In this document: positions 9,513 through 19,247 of the stretch, one piece after another | Layout of the letters: each line of letters starts with the position of its first letter | How positions within the stretch are numbered: the stretch's first letter is position 1 | Source: Rhodobiaceae bacterium | Lineage (GTDB): Bacteria; Pseudomonadota; Alphaproteobacteria; RS24 | Length of the DNA stretch: 64,000 nucleotides | NCBI GenBank assembly: GCA_018660505.1 | Contig: JABJKE010000010.1 | Location: 1-64,000 of the forward strand | Direction: 5' to 3' | Position numbers and translations under genes: made by a program | The notes under the pieces: model-generated | The model's database searches: none | What the model was told of the DNA's origin: nothing | The model's input: the letters and a program-made list of their open reading frames with translations, nothing else

Positions 9513-10684
9513 GCCGAATGTTCGCCCGCACGAATCGAAGCCTTTTGTCGCAATGGTGGTGGACCGTCGACCGCCAAATGGTTATGGGCGTTATGGCGCT
9601 CATCGGGCTTGGCTATCTGATGGCTTTTGCCGCCAGTCCGGCGGTGGCGCAGACCATCGGTAAATCGATTTATTATTTTGCCAATAAGCAATTCGTCTTT
9701 CTATCGCTGGCCGGCCTTGTGTTTCTAGCCGTGTCGATGCTCTCGCCCAAAGCCATTCGATATTTCGCCGTATTATTATTAATAGGCTCGATTGGCGGCG
9801 TTATCGCCACGCTGTTTTTCGGGGTCACCGTGAAAGGCGCCAGTCGTTGGCTGCTCATCGCCGGCATATCGGTGCAGCCATCGGAAGTTTTAAAACCAGC
9901 TTTTGTGGTGGTGACAGCTTGGTTGTTCGCGCGCCAAAGAGCCAAATTTGTGGCCTATGACATGTGGTTGGCGGTGGCGCTTTTGCTGGGCAGTTGCGCG
10001 CTTTTGGCCATGCAGCCAGACTTTGGCCAGACGATTTTGCTGAGCTTGGTTTGGATGTGCCTGTTCTTCTTGTCGGGTGGTTCGATGAAATTAATCAGCG
10101 CCATGGCCAGCCTTGGGCTTTTGGCGGGGGCTTATGTGTATTCCACTTACGGCTATTTCCAGAGCCGCATCGACCGCTTCCTCGACCCCGCCTCGGGCGA
10201 CACTTATCAGGTTGATAAAGCGATGGATGCCATCCGCTCTGGCGGCATCACCGGCGTTGGCCCGGGCGATGGTCGGGTGAAATCCATTTTGCCAGACGCC
10301 CATGCCGATTACGTATTTGCCGTGGCGGCCGAAGAGGGCGGGTTGATTATCGGCTCTTTCATTATTCTGACCTTCGCCTTTTTGGTCTGGCGCGCGCTTT
10401 GGGCGCTGCGCGAGGAGCGCGAGCATTGGGTGCAATTGGCCGCTTCGGGTCTCATTTGCCTGTTCGGCCTGCAAGCGATTATCAATTTGGCGGTAAATCT
10501 AAACCTCATGCCGTCCAAGGGCATGACCTTGCCTTTCCTGTCTTATGGCGGCTCTTCGCTGCTCGCCTCGGCCATAACCATGGGTATGTTGGTCGGTCTG
10601 ATGCGTCGCCGCGCCAGCTCTGACATGCGCCTGCGCACGCTGCCAGCCAGTGGCATTCAACTAATTGCAGGAGGTCGCACATGA
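9509..10684 (+). CDS. ftsW: septal peptidoglycan polymerase FtsW
   Basis: FtsW is the SEDS-family glycosyltransferase that polymerises lipid II at the septum with FtsI. The 391-residue product has about ten hydrophobic segments and the SEDS hallmarks: ASRWLLIAGISVQPSE, QPDFGQTILL, HADYVFAVAAEEGG and the terminal LPFLSYGGSSLLAS. A paralogue, rodA, is at 61299. The ATG at 9509 overlaps the murD stop and follows CCGGAGG; the longer frame from 9407 runs inside murD and was not used. Confidence 0.95.
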   Translation: MSRMFARTNRSLLSQWWWTVDRQMVMGVMALIGLGYLMAFAASPAVAQTIGKSIYYFANKQFVFLSLAGLVFLAVSMLSPKAIRYFAVLLLIGSIGGVIATLFFGVTVKGASRWLLIAGISVQPSEVLKPAFVVVTAWLFARQRAKFVAYDMWLAVALLLGSCALLAMQPDFGQTILLSLVWMCLFFLSGGSMKLISAMASLGLLAGAYVYSTYGYFQSRIDRFLDPASGDTYQVDKAMDAIRSGGITGVGPGDGRVKSILPDAHADYVFAVAAEEGGLIIGSFIILTFAFLVWRALWALREEREHWVQLAASGLICLFGLQAIINLAVNLNLMPSKGMTLPFLSYGGSSLLASAITMGMLVGLMRRRASSDMRLRTLPASGIQLIAGGRT

Positions 10685-11859
10685 ACCAAGCCTCTACCCA
10701 AAAACCGATTGCCTTGCTGGCGGCTGGCGGCACGGGCGGGCATATGTTCCCGGCCAGTGTTTTGGCCGAGCAATTAAAAGCCGCAGGCTATGGGGTGCAT
10801 TTGGCCACCGATGCGCGCGGCCTCGCCTATGTCGATCAATTGACGCCAATGGAAACCCATACGGTTCCCGCCGCCACGGTCTTCAATGGCGGCATTCTGG
10901 CGCTGCCGTTTCGTATTTTGACTTTGGCGCTTTCGGTTCTCAAATGTTGGTGGCTGGTGCGAAAACTGCGCCCCGCCGTGGTGGTGGGCTTTGGCGGCTA
11001 TCCGTCATTTGGGCCGGTGCTGGCTGGTTTATGGCTGGGCCGTCCGGTGTTGGTGCATGAGCAAAATGCGGTTCTGGGTCGGGTCAATCGATGGGCCGCA
11101 AATTACGGTGCCTCGGTGGCGACGAGTTATAATCAAACCGCCAAAGTGCCAGCTAAAGCTAGCGAGCGCTTGCGCCGCACGGGCAATCCATTGCGCGCCG
11201 CCGTGCTCCAAACTGCCAAAAATTCTTATTCCGAGGCCAGAAAATCTGGCATTTTCGAGCTCTTGGTGTTTGGCGGCAGTCAGGGCGCAAGCGTGTTTTC
11301 GGACGTGGTGCCAAGGGCAATTGAGGCATTACCAAATGGTCTGCAAAACCGCCTGCGGCTTGTCCATCAAGTGCGCAGAGCGGATTTGCAAGAGGCGTTT
11401 GATTTTTACGGAAAGTTAGGCGTAGATGCGGAAATAAGAGAGTTTTTCGACGATTTACCGAGCCGTATGCGGCGTGCGCATTTGGTTATTTCTCGCGGCG
11501 GTGCTTTAACGATTGGGGAGATTGCCGCGCTGGGGGCCCCCTCTCTTATTGTGCCGCTGCCAGGTTCTTTAGATCAAGACCAAGCGTTAAATGCCATCGA
11601 ATTGAGCCAAATGGGCGGTGCGGTAATGGTGCGTCAGGCCGATTTCACGCCTGCCTATCTGGCAGAAAAACTCAGCCAATGGATGCAAGCGCCAGAGCTT
11701 CTAAGTGCCATGTCGCAGCGTGCGTCGGCTTCTGGCGAATTGGATGCGGCGGGTCGATTGTTCCGCTATGCGCATTGCTTGGCTTCTGGCCTGCCCGTTC
11801 AAATTGATTTACCTGCCGCCGACATGCGCCAGCCCGAAGAGGAGGTGCGCCATGGATAG
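10681..11859 (+). CDS. murG: UDP-GlcNAc--lipid I GlcNAc transferase MurG
   Basis: MurG adds GlcNAc to lipid I to give lipid II on the cytoplasmic face of the inner membrane. The 392-residue protein is a GT-B fold glycosyltransferase: glycine-rich GGTGGHMFPA starting at residue 16, VVVGFGGYPSFGP, HEQNAVLGRVNR, a second glycine motif VFGGSQGAS, and SRGGALTIGEIAALG with PLPGSLDQDQ for the UDP-GlcNAc site. It is about 35 residues longer than the E. coli enzyme, mainly at the C-terminus. It starts in the ftsW stop (ATGA, preceded by GGAGG) and overlaps murC by 8 bases. Confidence 0.96.
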   Translation: MNQASTQKPIALLAAGGTGGHMFPASVLAEQLKAAGYGVHLATDARGLAYVDQLTPMETHTVPAATVFNGGILALPFRILTLALSVLKCWWLVRKLRPAVVVGFGGYPSFGPVLAGLWLGRPVLVHEQNAVLGRVNRWAANYGASVATSYNQTAKVPAKASERLRRTGNPLRAAVLQTAKNSYSEARKSGIFELLVFGGSQGASVFSDVVPRAIEALPNGLQNRLRLVHQVRRADLQEAFDFYGKLGVDAEIREFFDDLPSRMRRAHLVISRGGALTIGEIAALGAPSLIVPLPGSLDQDQALNAIELSQMGGAVMVRQADFTPAYLAEKLSQWMQAPELLSAMSQRASASGELDAAGRLFRYAHCLASGLPVQIDLPAADMRQPEEEVRHG

Positions 11860-13279
11860 GCCAATGACCCTGCCCAAAGGCCTGCGCCCCTTCGGCCGCG
11901 TGCATATTGTCGGTATCGGCGGCATTGGCATGAGCGGTATCGGGGAAGTGATGCACCTGATGGGCTATGAGGTGCAAGGCAGCGATATGGGCACCAATGC
12001 CAATACCGCGCGTCTGGCCGCCATGGGCATTGAGATTATGCAAGGCCATGATGCCGCCCACGTCGAAAAAGCTGGCGTGGTGACGATTTCATCGGCTGTG
12101 CCGGACGACAACCCAGAAGTACAAGCAGCACGCGCCGCCCATATTCCGGTGGTGCGCCGCGCCGAAATGCTGGCCGAGCTGATGCGCCTGAAGCCATGCA
12201 TCACCATTGCGGGCACGCATGGCAAAACCACAACCACTTCATTAACCGCAGCCTTGCTCGATGCCGCCGCCCTCGACCCAACGGTGATGAACGGCGGTAT
12301 TATTAACGCCTATGGCACCAATGCGCGGCTGGGCCAAGGCGAGTGGATGGTGGTGGAAGCCGATGAAAGCGACGGCACTTTCGTGCGCCTGCCGACAACC
12401 ATTGCCATTGTCACCAATATCGACCCAGAGCATCTCGAACATTACGGCGACTTCGATGGGCTGCGCGCCGCTTTCGACCGTTATATTCAAAATATTCCTT
12501 TCTATGGTGTCGGCATTGTCTGCCTTGACCACCCAGAAGTGCAAAGCCTCGTGGGCCGCGTGACCGACCGTCGCCTGATAACCTATGGCCTGGGCGAGCA
12601 AGCCGATGTGCGGGCGATCGACATTCGCGAAGAAGGGCTGACCCAATCTTTCGATGTGCTCTGGCGCGACCGGCGCAGCGATAGCCAAAAACATTTGCGC
12701 GATTTATCGCTGCCGATGGCGGGCAAACATAATTTGCAAAACGCTCTGGCCGCGATTGCCGCCGCTATCGAAGTGGGGGGCGATGAGGCCACCATCCGCA
12801 AAGGCTTGGCGGGCTTTGGCGGGGTCAAACGCCGCTTCACCCCGGTGACGACGCTGGAGGGCAATATTCGCTGGTTCGATGATTACGCGCATCATCCGGT
12901 CGAAATCGAGGCGGTTCTCGAAAGCGCGCGGGCGGTCACCAAAGGGCGGGTCATCGGCGTTATGCAACCGCATCGCTACACTCGCTTGCGAGATTTATTC
13001 GAAGGATTTTGCGCCAGTATGAACGGCGCCGATACGGTTTTGGTCACCCCCGTGTTCGAAGCGGGCGAGCGCCCCATCGATGGCTTCGATAGCGCCACCC
13101 TCGCAGATGGCTTGCGCGCGCATGGCCATCGCCACGTGGTTCACGTCGAGGACCATGCGAAATTAGCCGATGTTCTGGCGCAAGAAATGCAAGCCGATGA
13201 CGTGGTGATTTTCATGGGCGCCGGTTCCATCTCCAACCTGGCCTATGCGGCGGCTGAAAAACTGGGAGGCAAACTGTAA
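11852..13279 (+). CDS. murC: UDP-MurNAc--L-alanine ligase MurC
   Basis: MurC carries out the first amino acid addition to UDP-MurNAc. The 475-residue protein begins with the nucleotide-fold motif VHIVGIGGIGMSGIGE (residues 17-32), has the ATP loop GTHGKTT at 121-127, VEADESDGTF, NIDPEHLEHY, and FDDYAHHPVE in the C-terminal domain. The ATG at 11852 follows GAGGAGG; the alternative upstream starts are inside murG. Its last base is the first base of the murB start (TAATG). Confidence 0.96.
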   Translation: MDRPMTLPKGLRPFGRVHIVGIGGIGMSGIGEVMHLMGYEVQGSDMGTNANTARLAAMGIEIMQGHDAAHVEKAGVVTISSAVPDDNPEVQAARAAHIPVVRRAEMLAELMRLKPCITIAGTHGKTTTTSLTAALLDAAALDPTVMNGGIINAYGTNARLGQGEWMVVEADESDGTFVRLPTTIAIVTNIDPEHLEHYGDFDGLRAAFDRYIQNIPFYGVGIVCLDHPEVQSLVGRVTDRRLITYGLGEQADVRAIDIREEGLTQSFDVLWRDRRSDSQKHLRDLSLPMAGKHNLQNALAAIAAAIEVGGDEATIRKGLAGFGGVKRRFTPVTTLEGNIRWFDDYAHHPVEIEAVLESARAVTKGRVIGVMQPHRYTRLRDLFEGFCASMNGADTVLVTPVFEAGERPIDGFDSATLADGLRAHGHRHVVHVEDHAKLADVLAQEMQADDVVIFMGAGSISNLAYAAAEKLGGKL

Positions 13280-14220
13280 TGCAAAACCGCGCACCCCAGA
13301 TGCAAGATTGGCCGCTGCCGAAAGTGCGTGGCAAATATGTGCACGATGTGGCTCTGGCCGACCTGTGCTGGTTCCGCGTTGGGGGCACGGCCGATGTGGT
13401 GTTTATGCCTGCCGATGCGCAAGACCTGTCGCATTTCTTATCCGAGCTTCCCCAAGAGGTGCCGCTGCATATTCTGGCCGCGGGCTCCAATACGCTGGTG
13501 CGAGATGGCGGCGTGCGCGGCGTCGTTATTCGCCTCGGCGCGGCATTTGGCCAAGTGGAGCCAGCCTCGGAGACCCAACTATGGGCCGGGGCGGCGAGTT
13601 TGGATGTGAAACTGGCGCGCGCGGCCGCCGATAGCTCGCTTTCGGGCCTCGAGTTTTATCGGGGCATTCCCGGCGCCATTGGCGGTGCCATTGCCATGAA
13701 CGCGGGCGCCTATGGCGGCGAGACCAGCGATGTCTTGGTCGAAGTCGAAGGAGTCGATAGAGCCGGCCAGCTTCAGGTTTTCTCGCCCGCCGATTTGCAG
13801 TTGAGTTATCGCCATAATGGGCACACAGATTTCATCGTCTACACGCGGGCGCGGTTTGCGGCGACACCGGGCGACAAGAAAACCATCCTTGCGGCGATGG
13901 ACGAGATTTCAGCCAAGCGCGAAGAAACCCAACCGATTAAATCTCGCACGGGCGGCTCGACCTTTAAAAATCCGGGCGGGGCCAATCCGCAAGGCCCGAA
14001 AGCTTGGAAGCTGATTGACGCGGCCGGGGCGCGCGGTCTGCGGGTTGGCGATGCGCAAATGTCAGAGCTGCATTGCAATTTCATGATCAATCACGGTCGG
14101 GCCAGCGCCGCCGATTTGGAAACCCTGGGCGAGCAAGTGCGTACCCTTGTGGCCAAAACCAGCGGCGAAACCTTGCACTGGGAGATTAAACGCATTGGCG
14201 ATAGGGGGGCGGGTGCATGA
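13279..14220 (+). CDS. murB: UDP-N-acetylenolpyruvoylglucosamine reductase MurB
   Basis: MurB is the FAD- and NADPH-dependent enzyme that reduces UDP-GlcNAc-enolpyruvate to UDP-MurNAc. The 313-residue protein shows the flavin-binding region AAGSNTLVRDGG near residue 67-78, GIPGAIGGAIAMNAGAYGGE and GSTFKNPGG with the catalytic serine, followed by the C-terminal substrate domain ending with a conserved histidine and glutamate region. murA is not in this window. It is coupled to murC by TAATG and to ddl by ATGA. Confidence 0.96.
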   Translation: MQNRAPQMQDWPLPKVRGKYVHDVALADLCWFRVGGTADVVFMPADAQDLSHFLSELPQEVPLHILAAGSNTLVRDGGVRGVVIRLGAAFGQVEPASETQLWAGAASLDVKLARAAADSSLSGLEFYRGIPGAIGGAIAMNAGAYGGETSDVLVEVEGVDRAGQLQVFSPADLQLSYRHNGHTDFIVYTRARFAATPGDKKTILAAMDEISAKREETQPIKSRTGGSTFKNPGGANPQGPKAWKLIDAAGARGLRVGDAQMSELHCNFMINHGRASAADLETLGEQVRTLVAKTSGETLHWEIKRIGDRGAGA

Positions 14221-15131
14221 GCGAAGCCCTACATATCGGCGTGCTGATGGGCGGATGGTCGCCAGAGCGGGAAGTGAGCCTGATTTCCGGCGCGCAATGC
14301 GCCGCCGCTTTGCGCGAGCTGGGCTATCGGGTCTCCGAGATAGATGCCAGCCACGCCCTCGACCGGCAATTGGCCCAAGTGCAACCCGATGTTTGTTTCA
14401 ACGCCCTGCATGGCGTCGGTGGCGAAGATGGCGAAGTGCAAGGCCTGCTGGAAGTATTGCAAATTCCCTACACGCATTCGGGCGTGCGCGCCTCGGCTTT
14501 GGCCATGGATAAACATTTGTCGAAACAAGTCTTTGCCGCCATCGGATTGCCCATCGCTGCCTCGGTTTTGGTAGAAAAAGGCAGCGTGACGGCGCACCCG
14601 ATGGAGCCCCCCTATGTGGTGAAACCGGTGAACCAAGGCTCGAGCGTTGGCATTGAGATTGTCGTCGATGGGTCCAACGCGGTGCCTGATTGTTTAACCG
14701 AAGCGGGTTGGGCTTTTGACGGCATGGCCATGGTCGAGGCCTATGTGGCGGGCCGCGAATTAACCTGCGCCGTGATGGGCCCGCAAAGCCTCGATGTGAT
14801 GGAGATTGTGCCGAGCAATGGCTGGTATGATTATCGGGCCAAATATGAAGAGGGCGGCTCGCGCCATGATTTGCCGGCCGATATTCCCCAAGCTCTAGCC
14901 AGCCAAATTCAAGAGATAAGCCTAGCCGCGCATGTCGCGCTTGGCTGTCGCGGGGTCAGCCGTGCAGATTTTCGTTTCGACGCCGATAGCGAGCAACTCG
15001 CGCTTTTAGAAATCAACACCCAACCCGGCATGACGCCGCTGTCTTTGGTGCCAGAAATGGCCGCCCATAGAGGCATTGGCTTTGCCGATTTAGTTCAATG
15101 GATTGTGGAGGATGCCTCATGCCAGCGGTAA
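14217..15131 (+). CDS. ddl: D-alanine--D-alanine ligase
   Basis: Ddl joins two D-alanines using ATP to give the dipeptide used by MurF. The 304-residue protein has the ATP-grasp layout: N-terminal MGGWSPEREVSLISG, VKPVNQGSSVGIEIV for nucleotide binding, and EINTQPGMTPLSLVPE for the magnesium and active-site region near the C-terminus. Length matches DdlB (306), the form usually found in the dcw cluster. It starts on the murB stop and overlaps ftsQ by 13 bases. Confidence 0.96.
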   Translation: MSEALHIGVLMGGWSPEREVSLISGAQCAAALRELGYRVSEIDASHALDRQLAQVQPDVCFNALHGVGGEDGEVQGLLEVLQIPYTHSGVRASALAMDKHLSKQVFAAIGLPIAASVLVEKGSVTAHPMEPPYVVKPVNQGSSVGIEIVVDGSNAVPDCLTEAGWAFDGMAMVEAYVAGRELTCAVMGPQSLDVMEIVPSNGWYDYRAKYEEGGSRHDLPADIPQALASQIQEISLAAHVALGCRGVSRADFRFDADSEQLALLEINTQPGMTPLSLVPEMAAHRGIGFADLVQWIVEDASCQR

Positions 15132-16027
15132 AACAAACGAAACCAAATAAGCCGAGTTTAAAAAATCGCTTGGGCGATGCGCTCATCTCTATTCTGGTGA
15201 CGCCGCTCAACTTGATGGCGATTGGCCTGCGGGTGCTATGGTCGGGGCGCAAGCTGCGGTTGGCCAGTATGGCGCTTTTGTGTGCCGCTCTGGTCGTCAG
15301 TGTTTTCCGCTTCGATAAGTTCACGCCCGCGGCTGAATTGGTGCGCGATAAAACCCATGCCATCAGCGCCGCCATGGGGTTTCAAATCAATGATATTACG
15401 GTCGAAGGCCGCCAGCGCACGCAAGCCGCCGATTTGCTGGCCGCCATTGACGCGCAACAGGGAGGCGCTATTTTCGCACTCGACCTCGACGATATGCACG
15501 CCCGGGTCGAGGCCCTGCCTTGGGTGAAAGAAGCCGTAGTCTTGCGCCGTCTGCCGAATATTATTCACGTCAAATTAACCGAGCGCCAACCGTTCGCGCT
15601 CTATCAAGACAATCGTCAAAAAGCCCTGATTGACCGCAATGGCGTGGCCATTACGCGCCATCATCTGCGTGCCTTTGAGCATCTGCCAACGTTTTCTGGC
15701 GAAGGCTCTACCTTGCGCGCCAGCGACCTGATGGACCAATTGAAAGACTATCCGGTATTGCGCAATCGCATGGTGGCCGCGCATTGGACGGGCGGGCGCC
15801 GCTGGACAGTGCGGCTCGACCATGGCGGCCAAGTTTTATTGCCCGAAGGCAATATTGAAGGCGCGCTCGAGCGTTTGATGCAATTGGAAAAAGACCGCCG
15901 CATTTTAGCCGTCGAGAACCAAGCGATTGATTTGCGCTTCCCCGACCGCGTGCTGTTGCGCCCCGATTCCAAACGCTCTCATCAGACGCCCCAACCGAAA
16001 CGCAAGAACCCAAAGGTGACTTCGTGA
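15119..16027 (+). CDS. ftsQ: cell division protein FtsQ
   Basis: FtsQ is a bitopic divisome protein linking cytoplasmic and periplasmic division proteins through FtsL and FtsB. The 302-residue product has a basic cytoplasmic N-terminus, one membrane span at about residues 46-64, a POTRA-like region beginning near residue 80 (FQINDITVEGRQRT) and the FtsQ domain with VKEAVVLRRLPNIIHV. Alphaproteobacterial FtsQ proteins commonly carry long cytoplasmic tails, as here. The ATG at 15119 follows GGAGG within ddl; a longer frame from 15098 is unlikely. Confidence 0.93.
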   Translation: MPAVKQTKPNKPSLKNRLGDALISILVTPLNLMAIGLRVLWSGRKLRLASMALLCAALVVSVFRFDKFTPAAELVRDKTHAISAAMGFQINDITVEGRQRTQAADLLAAIDAQQGGAIFALDLDDMHARVEALPWVKEAVVLRRLPNIIHVKLTERQPFALYQDNRQKALIDRNGVAITRHHLRAFEHLPTFSGEGSTLRASDLMDQLKDYPVLRNRMVAAHWTGGRRWTVRLDHGGQVLLPEGNIEGALERLMQLEKDRRILAVENQAIDLRFPDRVLLRPDSKRSHQTPQPKRKNPKVTS

Positions 16028-17301
16028 ACCAGCCCCTCACCCTCGCGCAATTTGACCGACGCACGGCCATGCCGCTGCGCCGCGGGGTCATTGCGGCGCT
16101 GGATGTTGGCACCTCGAAAGTGGCGTGTCTCATCGGCGAGCATAGTGTCGATGACGCGGGGAAAAATGGATTGGTCCGCATTTCCGGCCTCGGTCATCAT
16201 GTCTCGCAAGGTCTGGTAGCGGGGCAAGTGGTGGATATGCGGGCGGCAGAAGACAGCATTCGCTCGGCCGTCGATGCCGCCGAACGAATGGCGAGCCTCG
16301 AGGTGCGCGATGTCGTTATCGGTGTTTCCTCGGCGCTATTGAGCAGTCAATTGGTGGAGGCCGAAGTGCCCCTTTTGGGGCAAAGCGTAACCCACGAGCA
16401 TATGGCGATGGCCTTGCGCGGCGCGCATGAAGATTTTTGGTCGCCGGATACGGAAATTCTCCACGCCATTCCCATCGGGTATGGCGTCGATGATAGCTAT
16501 GGCATTATCAACCCCCACGGCATGCGGGGCGATAAGTTGAAAGTCACCATGCATATGGTGGCCATGCCCGCGGGCCCGGCGCGCAATCTGCTGAGCTGCA
16601 TCGAGCAATGCCATTTGCGCTGCGAAAAATTAGTCGCCACCCCCTATGCCAGTGCTTTGTCGACCCTGTTGCAAGACGAGATTGACCTCGGCGCTTTGCA
16701 TCTCGATATGGGCGCGGGAACCACGAGCGCCAGCATATTTTTCCAGGGCGATGCCATATTCTCTTGCGTTGTGCCCATCGGCGGGCGCCATATCACAACC
16801 GATATCGCGCAAGGCTTGAATGTCTCCATGGTCACGGCGGAGCGCATTAAAACGCTTTATGGCAGTGCTTTGGCGACGACCAATGGCGAGCGGGAGCAGT
16901 TTGAAGTTCCGGTCATGGGCGGCGACCATCAAACCCTGCCGCGCAGCGAGCTGACCAAGATTATTCGCCCGCGCGTAGAGGAGATTTTTGAGATGGTGCA
17001 AACGCGCTTAACCGAAAGCGGCTTTGCTGGCATGGCAGGCGGACGCGTGGTGTTAACGGGCGGTGCGGCGCAGCTCAATGGCGCGCGCGAATTGGCCCAT
17101 ACGATTTTAGAAAAACAGGCCCGCATGGGGTCTCCCATGCGCCTGACAGGTCTGCCCGAAAGTGCGACAGGCCCCGCTTTTTCCGCTTGTGCGGGTCTTT
17201 TGACCTATGCCGGGCGAAATCACGCCGATGCTGTGCTGAAGGAGGGGCGTGCTTCTGGCGCGTTCGGCTGGCTCGGAAACTGGCTACGGAGGAATTTCTA
17301 A
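16024..17301 (+). CDS. ftsA: cell division protein FtsA
   Basis: FtsA is the actin-like membrane tether of FtsZ. The 425-residue protein has the actin-fold phosphate-binding segments ALDVGTSKVACLIGE and LDMGAGTTSASIF, the SHS2 (1C) domain region, and an adenosine motif VVLTGGAAQLNGARELA. The C-terminus (WLGNWLRRNF) is a short amphipathic, membrane-targeting tail. The start is a GTG at 16024 overlapping the ftsQ stop (GTGA); an internal ATG at 16068 is the main alternative. An 84-base gap separates it from ftsZ. Confidence 0.94.
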   Translation: MNQPLTLAQFDRRTAMPLRRGVIAALDVGTSKVACLIGEHSVDDAGKNGLVRISGLGHHVSQGLVAGQVVDMRAAEDSIRSAVDAAERMASLEVRDVVIGVSSALLSSQLVEAEVPLLGQSVTHEHMAMALRGAHEDFWSPDTEILHAIPIGYGVDDSYGIINPHGMRGDKLKVTMHMVAMPAGPARNLLSCIEQCHLRCEKLVATPYASALSTLLQDEIDLGALHLDMGAGTTSASIFFQGDAIFSCVVPIGGRHITTDIAQGLNVSMVTAERIKTLYGSALATTNGEREQFEVPVMGGDHQTLPRSELTKIIRPRVEEIFEMVQTRLTESGFAGMAGGRVVLTGGAAQLNGARELAHTILEKQARMGSPMRLTGLPESATGPAFSACAGLLTYAGRNHADAVLKEGRASGAFGWLGNWLRRNF

Positions 17302-17385
17302 TGCCCAAACTTATAGTCCCAAGTTTTATCCATCAAAACGCAAACCAGATCTCGCTAAATTCGGCGAGTAGATAAGGAGAAAGTC

Positions 17386-19149
17386 ATGAGTATTCAATTA
17401 ACGGTTCCACCAAAACGTGAACTCAAACCCCGTATTGTTGTGTTTGGCGTCGGCGGCGCAGGCGGTAATGCCGTCAATAATATGGTCGCTGCCGGTCTGG
17501 AAGGCGTCGATTTTGTTGTCGCCAATACCGATGCGCAAGCTCTGAGTAATTCAAGCGCTGACCGGCGTATCCAAATCGGCTCGAAAATCACCGAAGGCCT
17601 TGGCGCGGGCTCCAACCCAGAAGTGGGCAAAGCGGCAGCCGAAGAAACCATGGCCGAGATTGTCGACATGTTGCAAGGCTCGCATATGGCGTTTGTCACG
17701 GCCGGCATGGGCGGTGGCACCGGCACAGGGGCAGCCCCCGTGATTGCTCGTGCGGCGCGCGAGCAAGGCATTTTGACGGTCGGTGTGGTTACCACGCCGT
17801 TTGATTTCGAGGGCGGTCGGCGCATGCGCTCCGCCAAAGCCGGTATCGAAGAGCTGGCCAAAGAAGTCGATACGCTGATTATCATCCCGAACCAAAACCT
17901 GTTCCGCATTGCCAATGCGCAGACAACTTTTGCCGAAGCCTTTGCGATGGCCGATGAAGTCTTGCATTCCGGCGTTGCTGGCATCACGGATTTGATGATG
18001 AAGCCAGGTCTTATCAATCTCGATTTCGCCGATGTGCGCACGGTGATGAACGAGATGGGCAAAGCCATGATGGGCACGGGCGAAGCGGAAGGCGACAAAC
18101 GCGCCGTCGAAGCCGCCGAAGCCGCCATTGCCAACCCCTTGCTCGACGATGTGTCGATGCAAGGCGCGCGCGGTGTGCTGATTAACATCACTGGCGGCAA
18201 TGACATGACCCTGTATGAGCTGGATGAGGCCGCTAGCCGCATCAAGCAAGAAGTCGACCCAGAAGCCAATATCATCATCGGCTCGACCTTCGACGAAGCG
18301 TTGAACGGCATGATGCGGGTTTCGGTTGTGGCCACGGGCATTGATGCGGAAGCGGCTAAATTGACCGCTTTGGATGGCGGTCGGATTATCCAAATGACGC
18401 CCAATGAAGAAGCCCCTGCTGCCGAGGCAGGCCAGCCGCTAGCGGCAACGCCAGAGCTGCCAGCGGCTGCATCTATGGAGGCGCCCGCGCCTGCCGCAGC
18501 GGATAGCGACCTGCCGAGCTTCTTGGCCGGAGAGCGTGCCGAACAGCCGTCTCACCAGCCAATTTCGAAACGCAAACGCTCGTTCATTGATCGGGTGTTT
18601 GGGGCCAAGAAAGATACAACCTCGGCCCAAACCATGCCAACGCCGCGCATTGCCATCGATGAAACGGTTCCGCAAACCCCGGTGAGCGACGCCCCTGCGG
18701 CGCCGTTGGAAGTCACCGAGGCGCCAATGCCTGTGGGCTTGCCCGAAGCGGCACCCATGAGCCAGCCGGCAGCGTTTCAAAACGAGCTGGATGGCACGCC
18801 GGAAGCCCCTGCTGCGGTAGCTGAAACAAGCGCGCCCGCGCCAGTGATGGAAACTCAAGCCGAGGAAGTAGCGCAAGCGCCAAGCTTGGATTTGGGAACC
18901 CAAGATAGCGCGGCCAAGGGTGCGGCGGAGCCGAAAGCGGAAGCGACGGCAGAAGTTAAAGAGGCCCCCAAGGCCGCTTCTCCAAAGGTCTCGGCGCCAG
19001 CGGTTTCGGCTCCAGCGGTATCGGCGCCAAGTGCGGATGCGGTGAGCTCTGAGCCGATTGTTCAGACCAGCATGCAAACCGGGCCGACCATGACGGCCTC
19101 TTCGTTTGATGCGGACCAGCTCGATATTCCAGCTTTCTTGCGTCGTTAA
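17386..19149 (+). CDS. ftsZ: cell division protein FtsZ with long Ala/Pro linker
   Basis: FtsZ is the tubulin-like GTPase that forms the division ring. The 587-residue protein has the GTP-binding glycine motif [10 protein letters not shown] at 21-30, the tubulin signature GGGTGTG at 109-115, and a T7-loop region [11 protein letters not shown]. The globular domain ends near residue 340; a linker of about 240 residues rich in Ala, Pro, Glu and Ser follows, including tandem SAPAV units near the end, then the C-terminal peptide LDIPAFLRR at 579-587 that binds FtsA and other partners. Long linkers are known in Alphaproteobacteria. AAGGAGA precedes the ATG by five bases. It is the last gene of the cluster. 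Confidence 0.97.
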   Translation: MSIQLTVPPKRELKPRIVVFGVGGAGGNAVNNMVAAGLEGVDFVVANTDAQALSNSSADRRIQIGSKITEGLGAGSNPEVGKAAAEETMAEIVDMLQGSHMAFVTAGMGGGTGTGAAPVIARAAREQGILTVGVVTTPFDFEGGRRMRSAKAGIEELAKEVDTLIIIPNQNLFRIANAQTTFAEAFAMADEVLHSGVAGITDLMMKPGLINLDFADVRTVMNEMGKAMMGTGEAEGDKRAVEAAEAAIANPLLDDVSMQGARGVLINITGGNDMTLYELDEAASRIKQEVDPEANIIIGSTFDEALNGMMRVSVVATGIDAEAAKLTALDGGRIIQMTPNEEAPAAEAGQPLAATPELPAAASMEAPAPAAADSDLPSFLAGERAEQPSHQPISKRKRSFIDRVFGAKKDTTSAQTMPTPRIAIDETVPQTPVSDAPAAPLEVTEAPMPVGLPEAAPMSQPAAFQNELDGTPEAPAAVAETSAPAPVMETQAEEVAQAPSLDLGTQDSAAKGAAEPKAEATAEVKEAPKAASPKVSAPAVSAPAVSAPSADAVSSEPIVQTSMQTGPTMTASSFDADQLDIPAFLRR

Positions 19150-19177
19150 ACGAAAGTAATACCTATCGATTTGGAAG

Positions 19178-19208
19178 CGGCTCGGGGCAACCTGGGCCGT
19201 TTTCTTTT
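19178..19208 (+). terminator. intrinsic terminator after ftsZ
   Basis: CGGCTCGGG at 19178-19186 and CCTGGGCCG at 19191-19199 form a 9-bp stem, with G-T wobbles, around a GCAA tetraloop, followed by TTTTCTTTT. It lies 29 bases after the ftsZ stop and probably ends the dcw transcript. Confidence 0.8.
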
Positions 19209-19247
19209 GACTTATCCCCGCGCCCAAAGGGGCGCCCATAATGGGGT

